A stretch of 56,749 bases of DNA, from contig JACZWN010000001.1 of assembly GCA_022572105.1 (NCBI GenBank), positions 1 through 56,749 of the forward strand, read 5' to 3'. The stretch's first letter is position 1, and every line of letters starts with the position of its first letter. Made by a program: the position numbers and the translations under genes. Below, in pieces: positions 46,793 through 55,352 of this stretch. Source of the DNA: Pseudomonadota bacterium. Lineage in GTDB: Bacteria > Pseudomonadota > Alphaproteobacteria > Kiloniellales > J153. The notes under the pieces are model-generated. The model saw nothing but the letters and a program-made list of their open reading frames with translations. It did no database searches and was not told the DNA's origin.

Positions 46793-48211
46793 ATGGGATG
46801 CCGTTTGCTAGCCGTTTGCCTGGGCGCTTTGCTTGCGTTCGCGCCGCCGGCCGCGGCGGCCGACCAGACCAAGACCGTGCCGGACTCGCGCCTCCAGGTC
46901 GAGCTGTCCTTCGCGCCGGTCGTCAAGCGGGTGGCGCCGGCCGTGGTCAACATCTTCTCCAAGCGCGTGGTGCGCCAGCGCGGCGCCTCGCCGTTCTTCG
47001 ACGACCCCTTCTTCAAGCGCTTCTTCGGCAAGAACTTCGGCATGTTCGGCGTGCCCAGGGAGCGGATTCAGAGCTCCCTCGGCTCCGGGGTGATCGTTTC
47101 CGAAGATGGCCTGATCGTCACCAATTACCACGTCATCAAGGACTCGGACGAGATCACCGTGGTGCTCGCCGACCGGCGCGAGTTCCCGGCCGAACTGGTG
47201 CTCGGCGACGAGCGCACCGATTTGGCCGTGCTGCGCATCGACCCGGGCGGAAAGAAACTGCCGCACGTCGCGTTCCGGGACTCCGACGAGGTCGAGGTCG
47301 GCGATCTGGTGCTGGCCATCGGCAATCCCTTCGGCGTCGGCCAGACGGTGACCAGCGGCATCGTCTCGGCGACGGCGCGCACCCAGACCGGCATCTCCGA
47401 TTTCAGCTTTTTCATCCAGACCGATGCCGCGATCAACCCGGGCAACTCGGGCGGCGCGCTGGTCACCCTCGACGGCAAGCTGCTCGGCATCAACACGGCG
47501 ATCTATTCGCGCAGCGGCGGCTCGGTGGGGATCGGCTTCGCGATCCCCTCGAACATGGTCAAGACGGTCGTGGCCGGCGCGCTCAGGGGCGGCGATCTGG
47601 TGCGCGCCTGGAGCGGTCTGGTCGGCCAGCCGCTGACCCAGGATCTGGCCGAGGGCTTCGGGCTGGAGACGCCCGGCGGCGTGATCGTCGCCAAGGTTTA
47701 TCCCGGCGGCCCGGCCGACCGCGCCGGCGTCAGGGCCGGTGACGTCATCCTGGGGCTGGACGGGCAGCGCGTGGCCGACGTCGAGTCCTTCCGCTACCGG
47801 GTCGCCACCCGCGACTTGGGCGGCACCGCCGAGCTCGAGATCTGGCGCAACCGAACCATCAAGACCCTGGACCTGCCGCTCGGACCCGCGCCGGAGATCC
47901 CGCCGCGCGCGCGGATGCGCCTGACCGGACAGCATCCGCTGGACGGCGCGGTGGTCGACAACCTGTCGCCGGCCTTGGCCGAGGAGCTGGACCTGCCGGG
48001 CGCCTGGGAAGGCGTTATCATCATCAAGGTGGTGCGCGGCAGCGTGGCGCATCGCCTGCGATTCCAGCCGGGCGACATCATCGTGGCGGTCAACCGCAAG
48101 GCGGTGGCCGAGGTCACCGCCGTGGCCGAGGCGCTGGAGCGCGCCAGGGCGCAGTGGCGCATCAGCTTCAGCCGTAAGGGTAAGGTGCGCCATGTCGAGT
48201 TCTCACTCTGA
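46793..48211 (+). CDS. degQ: Do/DegQ family periplasmic serine endoprotease
   Basis: A 472-residue periplasmic quality-control protease. I chose ATG 46793 because MGCRLLAVCLGALLAF reads as a signal peptide (cleavage near AAA-DQ). The trypsin-like triad is H113 (TNYHVIKD), D143 (ERTDLAVLRI) and S219 (NPGNSGGALV). Two PDZ domains follow (about 290-370 and 385-465). It lies downstream of rplQ, a position seen in other alphaproteobacteria, where rarA often follows; here rarA is absent. An earlier in-frame ATG at 46738 is possible but would spoil the signal peptide. Confidence 0.93.
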   Translation: MGCRLLAVCLGALLAFAPPAAAADQTKTVPDSRLQVELSFAPVVKRVAPAVVNIFSKRVVRQRGASPFFDDPFFKRFFGKNFGMFGVPRERIQSSLGSGVIVSEDGLIVTNYHVIKDSDEITVVLADRREFPAELVLGDERTDLAVLRIDPGGKKLPHVAFRDSDEVEVGDLVLAIGNPFGVGQTVTSGIVSATARTQTGISDFSFFIQTDAAINPGNSGGALVTLDGKLLGINTAIYSRSGGSVGIGFAIPSNMVKTVVAGALRGGDLVRAWSGLVGQPLTQDLAEGFGLETPGGVIVAKVYPGGPADRAGVRAGDVILGLDGQRVADVESFRYRVATRDLGGTAELEIWRNRTIKTLDLPLGPAPEIPPRARMRLTGQHPLDGAVVDNLSPALAEELDLPGAWEGVIIIKVVRGSVAHRLRFQPGDIIVAVNRKAVAEVTAVAEALERARAQWRISFSRKGKVRHVEFSL

Positions 48212-48212
48212 G

Positions 48213-48479
48213 TTATACCAAGTCTCGTTGATAATGACCCATAGAGACGGCTTCCCAAGGCTTTCGGCTAGGAGCGCGTGGCGCGGCGATGCGGGGCATC
48301 GCGAGCGATGCGCGACGCCGCCCGAAAGCCTTGGGAAACCGCCGTTCCGGTCGCGCGGGCGAACCGCCGGAGGGCGTCGGCAAGCCTTGACGATGTCCCG
48401 CATCGCCCGCGGCTTCCCTCCTACCCGGCGGATCGCCTGCCCGATCTCTATGGGTCATTATCAGCGCTCCTTGGTATAA
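48213..48479. mobile_element. 267-bp MITE-like element with 32-bp terminal inverted repeats
   Basis: The left end (48213-48244) and right end (48448-48479) are inverted repeats, 28 of 32 bases identical. Both inner-to-outer reads begin CTATGGGTCATTATCA and end TTGGTATAA. The interior has further self-complementary arms: CGGCTTCCCAAGGCTTTCGG near 48248-48267 against CCGAAAGCCTTGGGAAACCG near 48323-48342, and a GGCGATGCGGGGCATCGC block against GCGATGCGGGACATCG downstream on the other strand. No coding frame with family similarity is seen. It fits a non-autonomous element mobilised in trans. A TA or TTA duplication at the flanks is possible but ambiguous. Confidence 0.75.
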
Positions 48480-48488
48480 GGGAGCGAC

Positions 48489-49322
48489 ATGCGTATTTAC
48501 GCCACCGTGGTTTATCTTTTCCTGTACGTCCCCATCGGCATCATCGTGCTGTTCAGCTTCAACTCCGGGCGGCACGCCAGCGACTTCCGCGGCTTCTCCA
48601 TCGAGTGGTACGGCACGGCGTTCTCGAACCGCTGGGTGGTGGAAGCGCTGACCACCAGTCTCATCATCGCCGGCACGACCGCAGTGCTGGCGACCGTGAT
48701 GGGCACCTCGGCGGCGCTCGCGCTGCAGCGCGTCAAGGGGACGCTCAGGGCAATTTTCGACGGGCTCACTTTAATCGCGATCATGATTCCCGGTATCGTC
48801 CTCGGCATCTCGACGCTGGTCGGGCTGGTCACCTTGTTCAAATTCGCCAACCCGGTGATCGCCACGCTGTGGCCCGTGGTGCTGGGTGCGGCGCCCAAGC
48901 TGCATATGGGTTACGCCACGGTGATCGCCGCGCACACCGTATTCACCATGGCGCTGGTCATCGTCATCGTGCGCGCCCGCATCCAGGGCATGGACCGGAC
49001 CCTGATCGAGGCCTCGGCCGATCTTTACGCGACACCGTGGGGGACTTTCCGCCAGGTGACGTTGCCGCTGCTGTTCCCGGCGGTGCTCGCCGGCTTCCTG
49101 CTCAGCTTCACCTTCAGCTTCGACGACTTCATCATTTCCTTCTTCGTCGCCGGCTCGAACACCACCCTACCGATCTACGTGTTCTCGTCGATCCGCCGCG
49201 GCATAACGCCCGAGGTCAACGCCATCGGCACCATGGTGCTGGCCGTCTCGCTCACCCTTATGGTTCTCGCCCAGGCGCTGTTGCGCGCGCGCACGGCCAA
49301 GACCAAGAGCGGCCAGGGCTGA
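48489..49322 (+). CDS. PotC-type polyamine ABC transporter permease (orphan)
   Basis: A 277-residue inner-membrane permease with six predicted helices. The start MRIYATVVYLFLYVPIGIIV and the EAA-loop EASADLYATPWGTFRQVTLP identify the PotC/PotI class of spermidine/putrescine importers. No PotA ATPase, PotB permease or PotD binding protein is adjacent, so it must work with partners elsewhere or be non-functional alone. AGGGAG lies 4 bp after the MITE-like element and the ATG is 9 bp after it; typical PotC proteins have 8-15 more residues before the first helix. The amine oxidase follows by 17 bp. Confidence 0.88.
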   Translation: MRIYATVVYLFLYVPIGIIVLFSFNSGRHASDFRGFSIEWYGTAFSNRWVVEALTTSLIIAGTTAVLATVMGTSAALALQRVKGTLRAIFDGLTLIAIMIPGIVLGISTLVGLVTLFKFANPVIATLWPVVLGAAPKLHMGYATVIAAHTVFTMALVIVIVRARIQGMDRTLIEASADLYATPWGTFRQVTLPLLFPAVLAGFLLSFTFSFDDFIISFFVAGSNTTLPIYVFSSIRRGITPEVNAIGTMVLAVSLTLMVLAQALLRARTAKTKSGQG

Positions 49323-49339
49323 GCGATTTGACGGCCGCA

Positions 49340-50617
49340 ATGACCGACACGGATGTCGCCATCGTCGGCGCTGGCGCGGCGGGCCTCGCCGCGGCGCGGA
49401 CGCTCACCGACCTCGGCGTGCCCTTCGTCCTGCTCGAGGCCTCGCACCGGATCGGCGGGCGCGCCTATACCGAAGAGGTCTCCCCCGGCGTGCCCTTCGA
49501 CCTGGGTTGCCACTGGCTGCATTCGGCGAGCCTGAACCCCTTCGTCGCCATCGCCGATTCCTTCGGGTTCCACTATAACACCCAAGGCATTTCGCTGCGC
49601 ATCCGCCTGGACGGGGCCTGGGCCGGCGAAACGGTCCAAGAAGAGCGCGACGCCTTCTTCGAAAGAAACCTCGACCTGATCGCCCAAGCCGGAGAACGAG
49701 GCCGGGACGTGGCGATCGCCGAGGCGACCGAGCGCGACAGCCGCTGGACGGCGCCTTTCGATTACTTCATCTCGCTCATGGCATCGGCCGACGCGGATCG
49801 GGTCTCCACGCTCGACTACCACAACTACAACGACACCGGCGAGAACTGGCCGCTCAAGGAAGGCTACGGGGCGCTGGTCGCCCGCTTCGGGGCGGACGTG
49901 CCGGTCACGCTCAACGCGGCGGTCGCGCGGATCGACTGGTCCGCCGAGACCCTGAGCCTGACCGCGCCGCAGGGCGAGGTCCGCGCCAAGAAGGTCATCG
50001 TCACGGTCTCGACCGGGGTCTTGGGCGGCGGCCACATCCGCTTCGACCCGCCGCTGCCCGGGGCGAAGCAGGAAGCGATCGCCGCGCTGCCGCTGGGCAA
50101 CCACAACCGGATCTGCCTGGTCTACGACCACGACGTCTTCGGCGCCGACCACCCGCACGGCGCGACGCTTCTGAACCAAGGTTCGGAGCCCATGGGCTTC
50201 TCGATCCGGCCGTTCGGCTACGACTACGTGGTCGGCTTCACCGGCGGCCGCTTTGCCGACTGGCTCGAGCGCGCCGGCGTCGAGGCCTCGGTGGATCTGG
50301 CCAAGGAGAACCTCAAGCGGGCCTTCGGCGCCGACATCGTCAAGCACGTGGCGCGCCACAGCGTGACCGCCTGGCGCGGCGACCCATGGGTCCGGGGCGC
50401 CTATTCCGCCGCCCTGCCCGGCCAGGCACATCAACGCGCGCGCCTGGCCGAGCCCCTGGACGAGCGCCTGTACTTCGCCGGCGAGGCGGCCTCGCCCGAT
50501 TTCTTCTCGACCGCCCACGGCGCCCACCTCACCGGCATCCGGGCGGCGCGGGCGGCGGCGAGCTCGCTCGGCAGGGAGCAAAACGTCGAGACCGACGCCG
50601 CCGATAGCGCGGGTTGA
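49340..50617 (+). CDS. Flavin monoamine oxidase family protein
   Basis: A 425-residue FAD enzyme that probably oxidises an amine to an aldehyde with release of ammonia. The FAD fold is DVAIVGAGAAGLAAARTL, with the ribose-binding acid in LLEASHRIGGRAYTEE. The C-terminal FAD motif is LYFAGEAASPDFFSTAHGAH. I chose ATG 49340; a TTG just upstream is less likely. Being 17 bp after a polyamine permease suggests a polyamine or related monoamine substrate, but this is inference. The substrate-defining residues are not evident to me. Confidence 0.88.
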   Translation: MTDTDVAIVGAGAAGLAAARTLTDLGVPFVLLEASHRIGGRAYTEEVSPGVPFDLGCHWLHSASLNPFVAIADSFGFHYNTQGISLRIRLDGAWAGETVQEERDAFFERNLDLIAQAGERGRDVAIAEATERDSRWTAPFDYFISLMASADADRVSTLDYHNYNDTGENWPLKEGYGALVARFGADVPVTLNAAVARIDWSAETLSLTAPQGEVRAKKVIVTVSTGVLGGGHIRFDPPLPGAKQEAIAALPLGNHNRICLVYDHDVFGADHPHGATLLNQGSEPMGFSIRPFGYDYVVGFTGGRFADWLERAGVEASVDLAKENLKRAFGADIVKHVARHSVTAWRGDPWVRGAYSAALPGQAHQRARLAEPLDERLYFAGEAASPDFFSTAHGAHLTGIRAARAAASSLGREQNVETDAADSAG

Positions 50618-50735
50618 ATCAGCCGCTCGTTCGGGGCGGGCAACAGCAAACGGCGCGGCCGGTTACCCGAGCCGCACCGTCGATTTCATCGGAAAGATGG
50701 TCGGAGCGCGTGCCTCATGCCAACGATTGTCGGTA

Positions 50736-51866
50736 TCAGGCGGCGACCTGCTCCAGCTTGCCCATGAGGTAGTCGATATCCTCCTGGGTCATGCGCGACT
50801 GCGGGTCCTCGAACTGGGTCAGGATGCGCTCCAGCATGCGCTCGATGAACCGCGAGCGGTCGTTCGGGCCACCGTCATAGTCGGTCTCGCGGACCAACTC
50901 GATGCCGGCCCGAAACGCCGGGAACAGCCGCTTGGGCAGATCGGCCTTCATGTAGATCGACTCGAGACCGAGCAAACCCTGGTCGTGGATCAGGATACGG
51001 GCGTTCTGCAACGGCAAGTCAGCGAGTCGCGCTATGGCCCGCTCGAAGAAATTTATGTCGCCCATGCATATCGAACGCAGCAGAAGCGAGGGGGTCAGCC
51101 GATCCCTGCGCATCAACTGATCGACGAGGTTGTCGAGCTCGGTATCGGTGGAGCCGTAATCCACCAGGCTCATGGTGGCGCGCTCGCGCGTCTGAAGGAT
51201 GAGGTTGCTGGCGACATCGGGCGAGACATCGTGCTTCGACAGAAGGAAGTCCTGAAGCCGCTCGGAGAGCTTCTCGACCAGTTGCGCCGAGACCGCGGCC
51301 GGCATGTTGGGCCGACGCGCCAGCGAGTCGGAGACCGCATCGCTCTCCTGGTATTCGTCCATGACCCGGCCGAGCAACTTCTCGGTCAACTTGGCGCCGT
51401 CGTTGGCGACCAGGCGCGCGACCGCCTTCTCGTTGCCGGTATCGACGAGCGCATCCGCGACGCGCGAGGAAACGCTCGGTCGCTGGGCGACGGCGACCTG
51501 CTTGGCCGCGCCTTGACCGCGCACGATCTCGATCAGGTCCTCGTCGGTCAGCACCTCGGAGAACTTGATCATGGGCAACGAGACCGAATCCACGTCCTTG
51601 GCCAGCGCCATGGCCACGTCGTGCGGCAGATCCGGCGAATTTTTCAGATGACTGGCGAGCGCCTCGCGCACGCGCAGCTCGACGTCCTTGACCAGCTTGC
51701 GGAAAATGTCCTCGGCGATCCGCCGCTCGGCCGGGCTGAGCGCCTCGGTCGAGAACTGGGAGGCGATCTTGGCCGTCGTTTCGGCGCGTACCTCGGACGA
51801 TGGATCGGCCATGAGCTTGGCCACGTCGTCCTGAGTGAGCTGCATCGGGACGGGTTCGTCGGTCAT
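50736..51866 (-). CDS. DUF2336 domain protein (HEAT-like helical repeats)
   Basis: A 376-residue, mostly helical soluble protein of a family largely confined to alphaproteobacteria. Segments such as LTQDDVAKLMADPSSEVRAE, AERRIAEDIFRKLVKDVELR and VREALASHLKNSPDLPHDVA resemble HEAT-type paired helices. The function is not established. A CtrA-like site (TTAA-N7-TTAA) sits about 110 bp upstream of its ATG, which may place it under cell-cycle or motility control. Confidence 0.85.
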   Translation of the reverse strand: MTDEPVPMQLTQDDVAKLMADPSSEVRAETTAKIASQFSTEALSPAERRIAEDIFRKLVKDVELRVREALASHLKNSPDLPHDVAMALAKDVDSVSLPMIKFSEVLTDEDLIEIVRGQGAAKQVAVAQRPSVSSRVADALVDTGNEKAVARLVANDGAKLTEKLLGRVMDEYQESDAVSDSLARRPNMPAAVSAQLVEKLSERLQDFLLSKHDVSPDVASNLILQTRERATMSLVDYGSTDTELDNLVDQLMRRDRLTPSLLLRSICMGDINFFERAIARLADLPLQNARILIHDQGLLGLESIYMKADLPKRLFPAFRAGIELVRETDYDGGPNDRSRFIERMLERILTQFEDPQSRMTQEDIDYLMGKLEQVAA

Positions 51867-52439
51867 CGTATCCCTCGCCTATTTTCCATTAACGGCTTCG
51901 GCCGGAGCCGACAAAGCACTCGCTCGGCCGGCGCGCACGGCGGCGATGTCGCCCTTCCAGTATGGGTTTAGGAAGGTTAATCGACCTTTAATATGGCAGC
52001 TGAATGCACGGTTTTCGGGCAAATTTCGCGGGGATCCGCTTCGGCGCCGCCGGCCCGGTCGCCCCGGTGGGTCCACAGGCCGCCCCACGCTGCTTCGCTT
52101 CGCGTCACCCGAGCGCTACGCGAAACCGCGCGGGTCCCCCCTATGGACTACCGGGACAACCTCCATCGAGTCCAACCGAAGCGGTCAATTCAGATTGTTG
52201 TCGACGGGGGTGCGGCGCCGAATTCATGCGGATACCCGCGAAATAATATTTCCGTGCTCCGGGCGGGGAAGAACGATTGCCGCTCCCTCGCCCGCGAAAA
52301 GGTTAGGATTCCATCTTTTTTTCCCATTTAAGTGATTGTTATTGAGTATCAAATCAGAATAACGCCATCTATGGATAGATGCGTCGCCCTTGGCGGCCGT
52401 AGCGGACATGGCCGGGGGGCGTTTTTCGAGGGTTCCCCC
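51867..52439. other. Divergent intergenic region between DUF2336 gene and leucine dehydrogenase
   Basis: This 573-bp stretch has no gene that I recognise. It contains a CtrA-like box near 51975-51991 for the left gene. A GC-rich middle segment (52020-52135) has short internal repeats. The right third (52300-52380) is AT-rich, with TTTTTTT at 52315-52322, and probably holds the promoter of the dehydrogenase, though no clear -35/-10 pair was found. A GTG at 52332 could extend the dehydrogenase frame, but that N-terminus is unlike the family. Confidence 0.5.
51975..51991 (-). promoter_or_regulatory. CtrA-type binding site upstream of DUF2336 gene
   Basis: On the minus strand the site reads TTAA-AGGTCGA-TTAACC, matching the CtrA consensus TTAA-N7-TTAAC exactly. 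It lies 109-125 bp before the ATG at 51866. CtrA is a cell-cycle or motility response regulator in alphaproteobacteria. A chance match in GC-rich DNA is possible but unlikely at this quality. Confidence 0.6.
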
Positions 52440-53486
52440 ATGCCGATCTTCGCCCATCCCGAATTCGACGGTCATCAAGAGGTCGTCTTTGGCCACGATC
52501 CCCAATGCGGCCTGAGCGCCATCATCGCCATCCACAACACCAACCGGGGCCCGGCGCTCGGCGGCTGCCGCATGTGGCCCTACGCCAGCGAGGCCGAGGC
52601 GCTGACCGACGTGCTGCGCCTCGCGCGCGGCATGACCTACAAGTCGGCGCTCGCCGACCTGCCCTTGGGCGGCGGCAAGGCGGTCATCATCGGCGACCCG
52701 CACGAGGACAAGTCCGAGGCGCTGTTCCTGGCCATGGGCCGCTTCGTCGATGGCCTCGGCGGACGCTACATCACGGCCGAGGACGTGGGCGTCTCGGTCG
52801 AGGACGTGGACGTCATGGCGCGCGTCACCAAGCACGTGGCCGGCACCGATTCGACCGGCGCGGGCGATCCCTCGCCGTCCACCGCCTACGGCGTGCTCAT
52901 GGGCATCCGCGCCGCGGTCGCGCACAAGCTGGGGCGCAACTCGCTCGACGGCGTGCGCGTGGCAATCCAGGGCGTCGGCCACGTCGGCTATCACCTGTGC
53001 CGCTACCTGGCCGAGGCCGGGGCCGAGCTCACCGTCACCGACATCGACCATGAGGCGATCGAGCGCGCCGCGACCGAGTTCCACGCCCGGCCGGTCGCGC
53101 CCGAGGCGATCTACGGCGTCGACGGCGAGGTCTTCGCCCCTTGCGCTTTGGGCGCGGTCATCAACGACGACACCATCGCCCGGCTCAAGGCACCGATCGT
53201 CGCCGGCTCGGCCAACAACCAACTCGCCGAGCCGCGCCACGGGGTCGAGCTCATGCGCCGCGGCGTGCTCTATGCCCCCGACTACGTGATCAACGCCGGC
53301 GGGGTCATCAACATCAGCCACGAGGGCCCGGCCTACGACAAGCGCGCGGCGGTCGATCACGTGGCCAAGATCCACGACACCCTGCGCGAGATATTCGGCC
53401 GCGCCGACGCCGCGCACGTGCCCACCTCCGAGGCCGCCGACCGCCTGGCCGAGGAGCGCTTCACCAAGGTCCACGCGGCGGCCTGA
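52440..53486 (+). CDS. Leucine dehydrogenase (Glu/Leu/Phe/Val dehydrogenase family)
   Basis: A 348-residue NAD-dependent enzyme deaminating branched-chain amino acids to 2-oxo acids. I chose ATG 52440 (MPIFAHPEFDGHQEVVFGHD) from family alignment. GPALGGCRMW leads to K68 in MTYKSALADL and K80 in PLGGGKAVI, the known catalytic and substrate-binding lysines in leucine dehydrogenases. The NAD motif is IQGVGHVGYHLC. Active-site residues look intact. Preference for Leu over Phe or Val cannot be proved from sequence. Confidence 0.92.
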   Translation: MPIFAHPEFDGHQEVVFGHDPQCGLSAIIAIHNTNRGPALGGCRMWPYASEAEALTDVLRLARGMTYKSALADLPLGGGKAVIIGDPHEDKSEALFLAMGRFVDGLGGRYITAEDVGVSVEDVDVMARVTKHVAGTDSTGAGDPSPSTAYGVLMGIRAAVAHKLGRNSLDGVRVAIQGVGHVGYHLCRYLAEAGAELTVTDIDHEAIERAATEFHARPVAPEAIYGVDGEVFAPCALGAVINDDTIARLKAPIVAGSANNQLAEPRHGVELMRRGVLYAPDYVINAGGVINISHEGPAYDKRAAVDHVAKIHDTLREIFGRADAAHVPTSEAADRLAEERFTKVHAAA

Positions 53487-53518
53487 CAAGGCCAGGTTAT
53501 CGCGTTAGTCTACGCCGT

Positions 53519-53541
53519 CGGGACCCGCTCCCCGGGTCCCG
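53519..53541 (+). terminator. Hairpin after leucine dehydrogenase
   Basis: CGGGACCCG (53519-53527) pairs perfectly with CGGGTCCCG (53533-53541) around a five-base loop. No T-run follows, so it may be a weak terminator or pause site. Confidence 0.4.
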
Positions 53542-53564
53542 GCGCTGGTTTGTGACCGCGGGCA

Positions 53565-54194
53565 ATGACCGAAACCCTAATCGCCGCCTTCGTCACCTTC
53601 TTCGTGGTCGTCGATCCGGTCGGCGTGGCGCCGATGTTCGCCGCGCTGACGCCGAACAACACGGCCGAGGAGCGCCGGCTGATCGCGCTCAAGGGCACGG
53701 CCATCGGCGGCGGCGTGCTGCTGTTTTTCGCGCTCGTCGGCGAACCTTTTCTGGGCGCGCTCGGCATCGGCCTGCCGGCGTTTCGCATCGCCGGCGGCAT
53801 TCTGCTGCTTCTGCTCGCCATCGACATGGTCATGGCCCGGTCGTCGGGGCTGCGCGCCACCACGCCGGGCGAGGACGACGAGAGCGGCCGGCGCGCCGAC
53901 GTTTCGGTGTTTCCGCTCGCCATCCCGCTGATCGCCGGACCCGGCGCAATCACTTCGGTGGTGCTGCTGATGGGCGCGGCGCGGGGCGATCCGGCGCTGC
54001 AAGGCGCGATCGTCGCGGTGCTGCTCGGGGTTCTGCTGCTCACGCTCGTGTGCCTGCTGGCGGCGGCCAGGCTGGTGCGCTTGCTCGGCGTGACCGGGAT
54101 CAACGTGCTCACCCGGGTGTTCGGCATCGTCACCGCGGCGCTCGCGGTCCAGTTCATGATCGACGGCGCGCGCGCCGTCTGGCCCGGCGTGTAA
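53565..54194 (+). CDS. MarC family inner-membrane protein
   Basis: A 209-residue protein with six predicted helices. FFVVVDPVGVAPMFAALTPN and FRIAGGILLLLLAIDM are diagnostic for MarC/UPF0056, and PLAIPLIAGPGAITSVVLL is the second conserved half. Members were once linked to multiple antibiotic resistance, but their role is unclear. It starts 24 bp after the hairpin and converges on the AbrB-type gene with a 49-bp gap. Confidence 0.9.
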   Translation: MTETLIAAFVTFFVVVDPVGVAPMFAALTPNNTAEERRLIALKGTAIGGGVLLFFALVGEPFLGALGIGLPAFRIAGGILLLLLAIDMVMARSSGLRATTPGEDDESGRRADVSVFPLAIPLIAGPGAITSVVLLMGAARGDPALQGAIVAVLLGVLLLTLVCLLAAARLVRLLGVTGINVLTRVFGIVTAALAVQFMIDGARAVWPGV

Positions 54195-54243
54195 GAGCAA
54201 AGGTCCCCGCCCAAAGACATGAGCGCGGCGTTGCCGTCGGGTG

Positions 54244-55305
54244 CTAATGCCGATCCGGGCCGCGCCCGCGCTTCACGAGCCGGAACGCCAAGGGCGCGAG
54301 GACCACGATCAGGAAAATGCGCACCACGTGATGGGTCGCGACGAAGGCCGCGTCGGCGCCGGTGGCGATCGCGATCAGGCTCATCTCGGCGAGGCCCCCC
54401 GGCGCGAAGGCGAGCAAGAGCGCCACCGCCGGCAACCCGGTCGCCTGGGCGAGCACGAGCGCGAAAGCGACGGTAGCGGCGAACAGGACCACGGTGCCGC
54501 CGGCCGCCGCCACCACCGTGCGGCTCAGCAGCCAGAAACCGACCCCGGCGAAGCGGCAGCCGATCGCCGTGCCCACGACCAACTGGGCGGCGGCGACCAG
54601 CTCGAAGGGCGGCTTGGCCGCGGTCCAGCCGATGAGGTGCACGGCCGCGCTCAGGATCAAGGGGCCGACCAGCACCGCCGCCGGCATGCGCAGGGCGCGC
54701 GCCAGCAGGTAGCCGAGGACGCCGCAGGCGGCCAGGATCGCAAGGTCGGCGGGCGCCATCTCGGCGAGCGGCAGGCCGACGGCCCGGCGCAACGCGGGGT
54801 CGTAGCCGATCAGCAGCTGGAAGGCGAAGGGCAGCGCGAGGACGACCAGCAGCACGCGCGCGGCATGGGTAAGCGAGATGACGCGCGCGTCGCCGCCCAT
54901 CTCGGCGCCGACCAGGGTCATCTCGGTCAGGCCCCCCGGCATGGCGGCGAAGTAGGCGGTCACCGTGTCGTAGCCCCAGACCCGCCGGAAGTAGACCAGG
55001 CCGGCGCCACCGGCGGCCACGCCGTACAGGACGAGCGAGGCGAGCGACACCGCCCAGTCGCCCAGCTGCGCCAGCATCTCGGGCGAGAAGCTGCTGCCGA
55101 GCATGACCCCGAGCACGGCGACCATGGCGTGGCGGAAGGCGATCGGCATGGCGATGGGCGCGCCCAGCGTCGCCGCGGCGGTGGTCGCAATCATGGCGCC
55201 GATCATCCAGGCGAGCGGCAGGCGCAGCTGGAAGGCCAGCCAGCCGCCGGCGATCCCGAGCGCGAGCGCGAGTAGGGTGGTGCGCGGCGTGGCCGCGAGC
55301 CGCAT
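54244..55305 (-). CDS. AbrB family membrane transporter/regulator
   Basis: A 353-residue integral membrane protein with two homologous halves of about five helices each (MIGAMIATTAAATLGAPIAM and AMPGGLTEMTLVGAEMGG in the first, AFAPGGLAEMSLIAIATGAD in the second), the AbrB duplication architecture (TIGR03082). Such proteins are often misannotated as ammonia monooxygenases. A TTG at 55356 that overlaps the argE stop would add 17 residues; ATG 55305 gives a cleaner N-terminus. The gene runs in the same direction as argE, so co-transcription is likely. Function is unknown. Confidence 0.88.
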   Translation of the reverse strand: MRLAATPRTTLLALALGIAGGWLAFQLRLPLAWMIGAMIATTAAATLGAPIAMPIAFRHAMVAVLGVMLGSSFSPEMLAQLGDWAVSLASLVLYGVAAGGAGLVYFRRVWGYDTVTAYFAAMPGGLTEMTLVGAEMGGDARVISLTHAARVLLVVLALPFAFQLLIGYDPALRRAVGLPLAEMAPADLAILAACGVLGYLLARALRMPAAVLVGPLILSAAVHLIGWTAAKPPFELVAAAQLVVGTAIGCRFAGVGFWLLSRTVVAAAGGTVVLFAATVAFALVLAQATGLPAVALLLAFAPGGLAEMSLIAIATGADAAFVATHHVVRIFLIVVLAPLAFRLVKRGRGPDRH

Positions 55306-55352
55306 CGGGCGGGCGGCGACGGGCACCGCGTCCGGCGTCGGATCGCCCGCGT

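Noticed and set aside
48278..49339. Apparent N-terminal extension of the amine oxidase through the permease gene.
   Set aside because: The frame is open by chance across the MITE-like element and permease. The FAD-binding fold starts just after ATG 49340, and the permease has a clear EAA motif in its own frame.
52332..52439. Upstream GTG start for leucine dehydrogenase.
   Set aside because: The added 36 residues do not resemble family members and the region is AT-rich intergenic sequence. ATG 52440 gives the canonical K68/K80 numbering.
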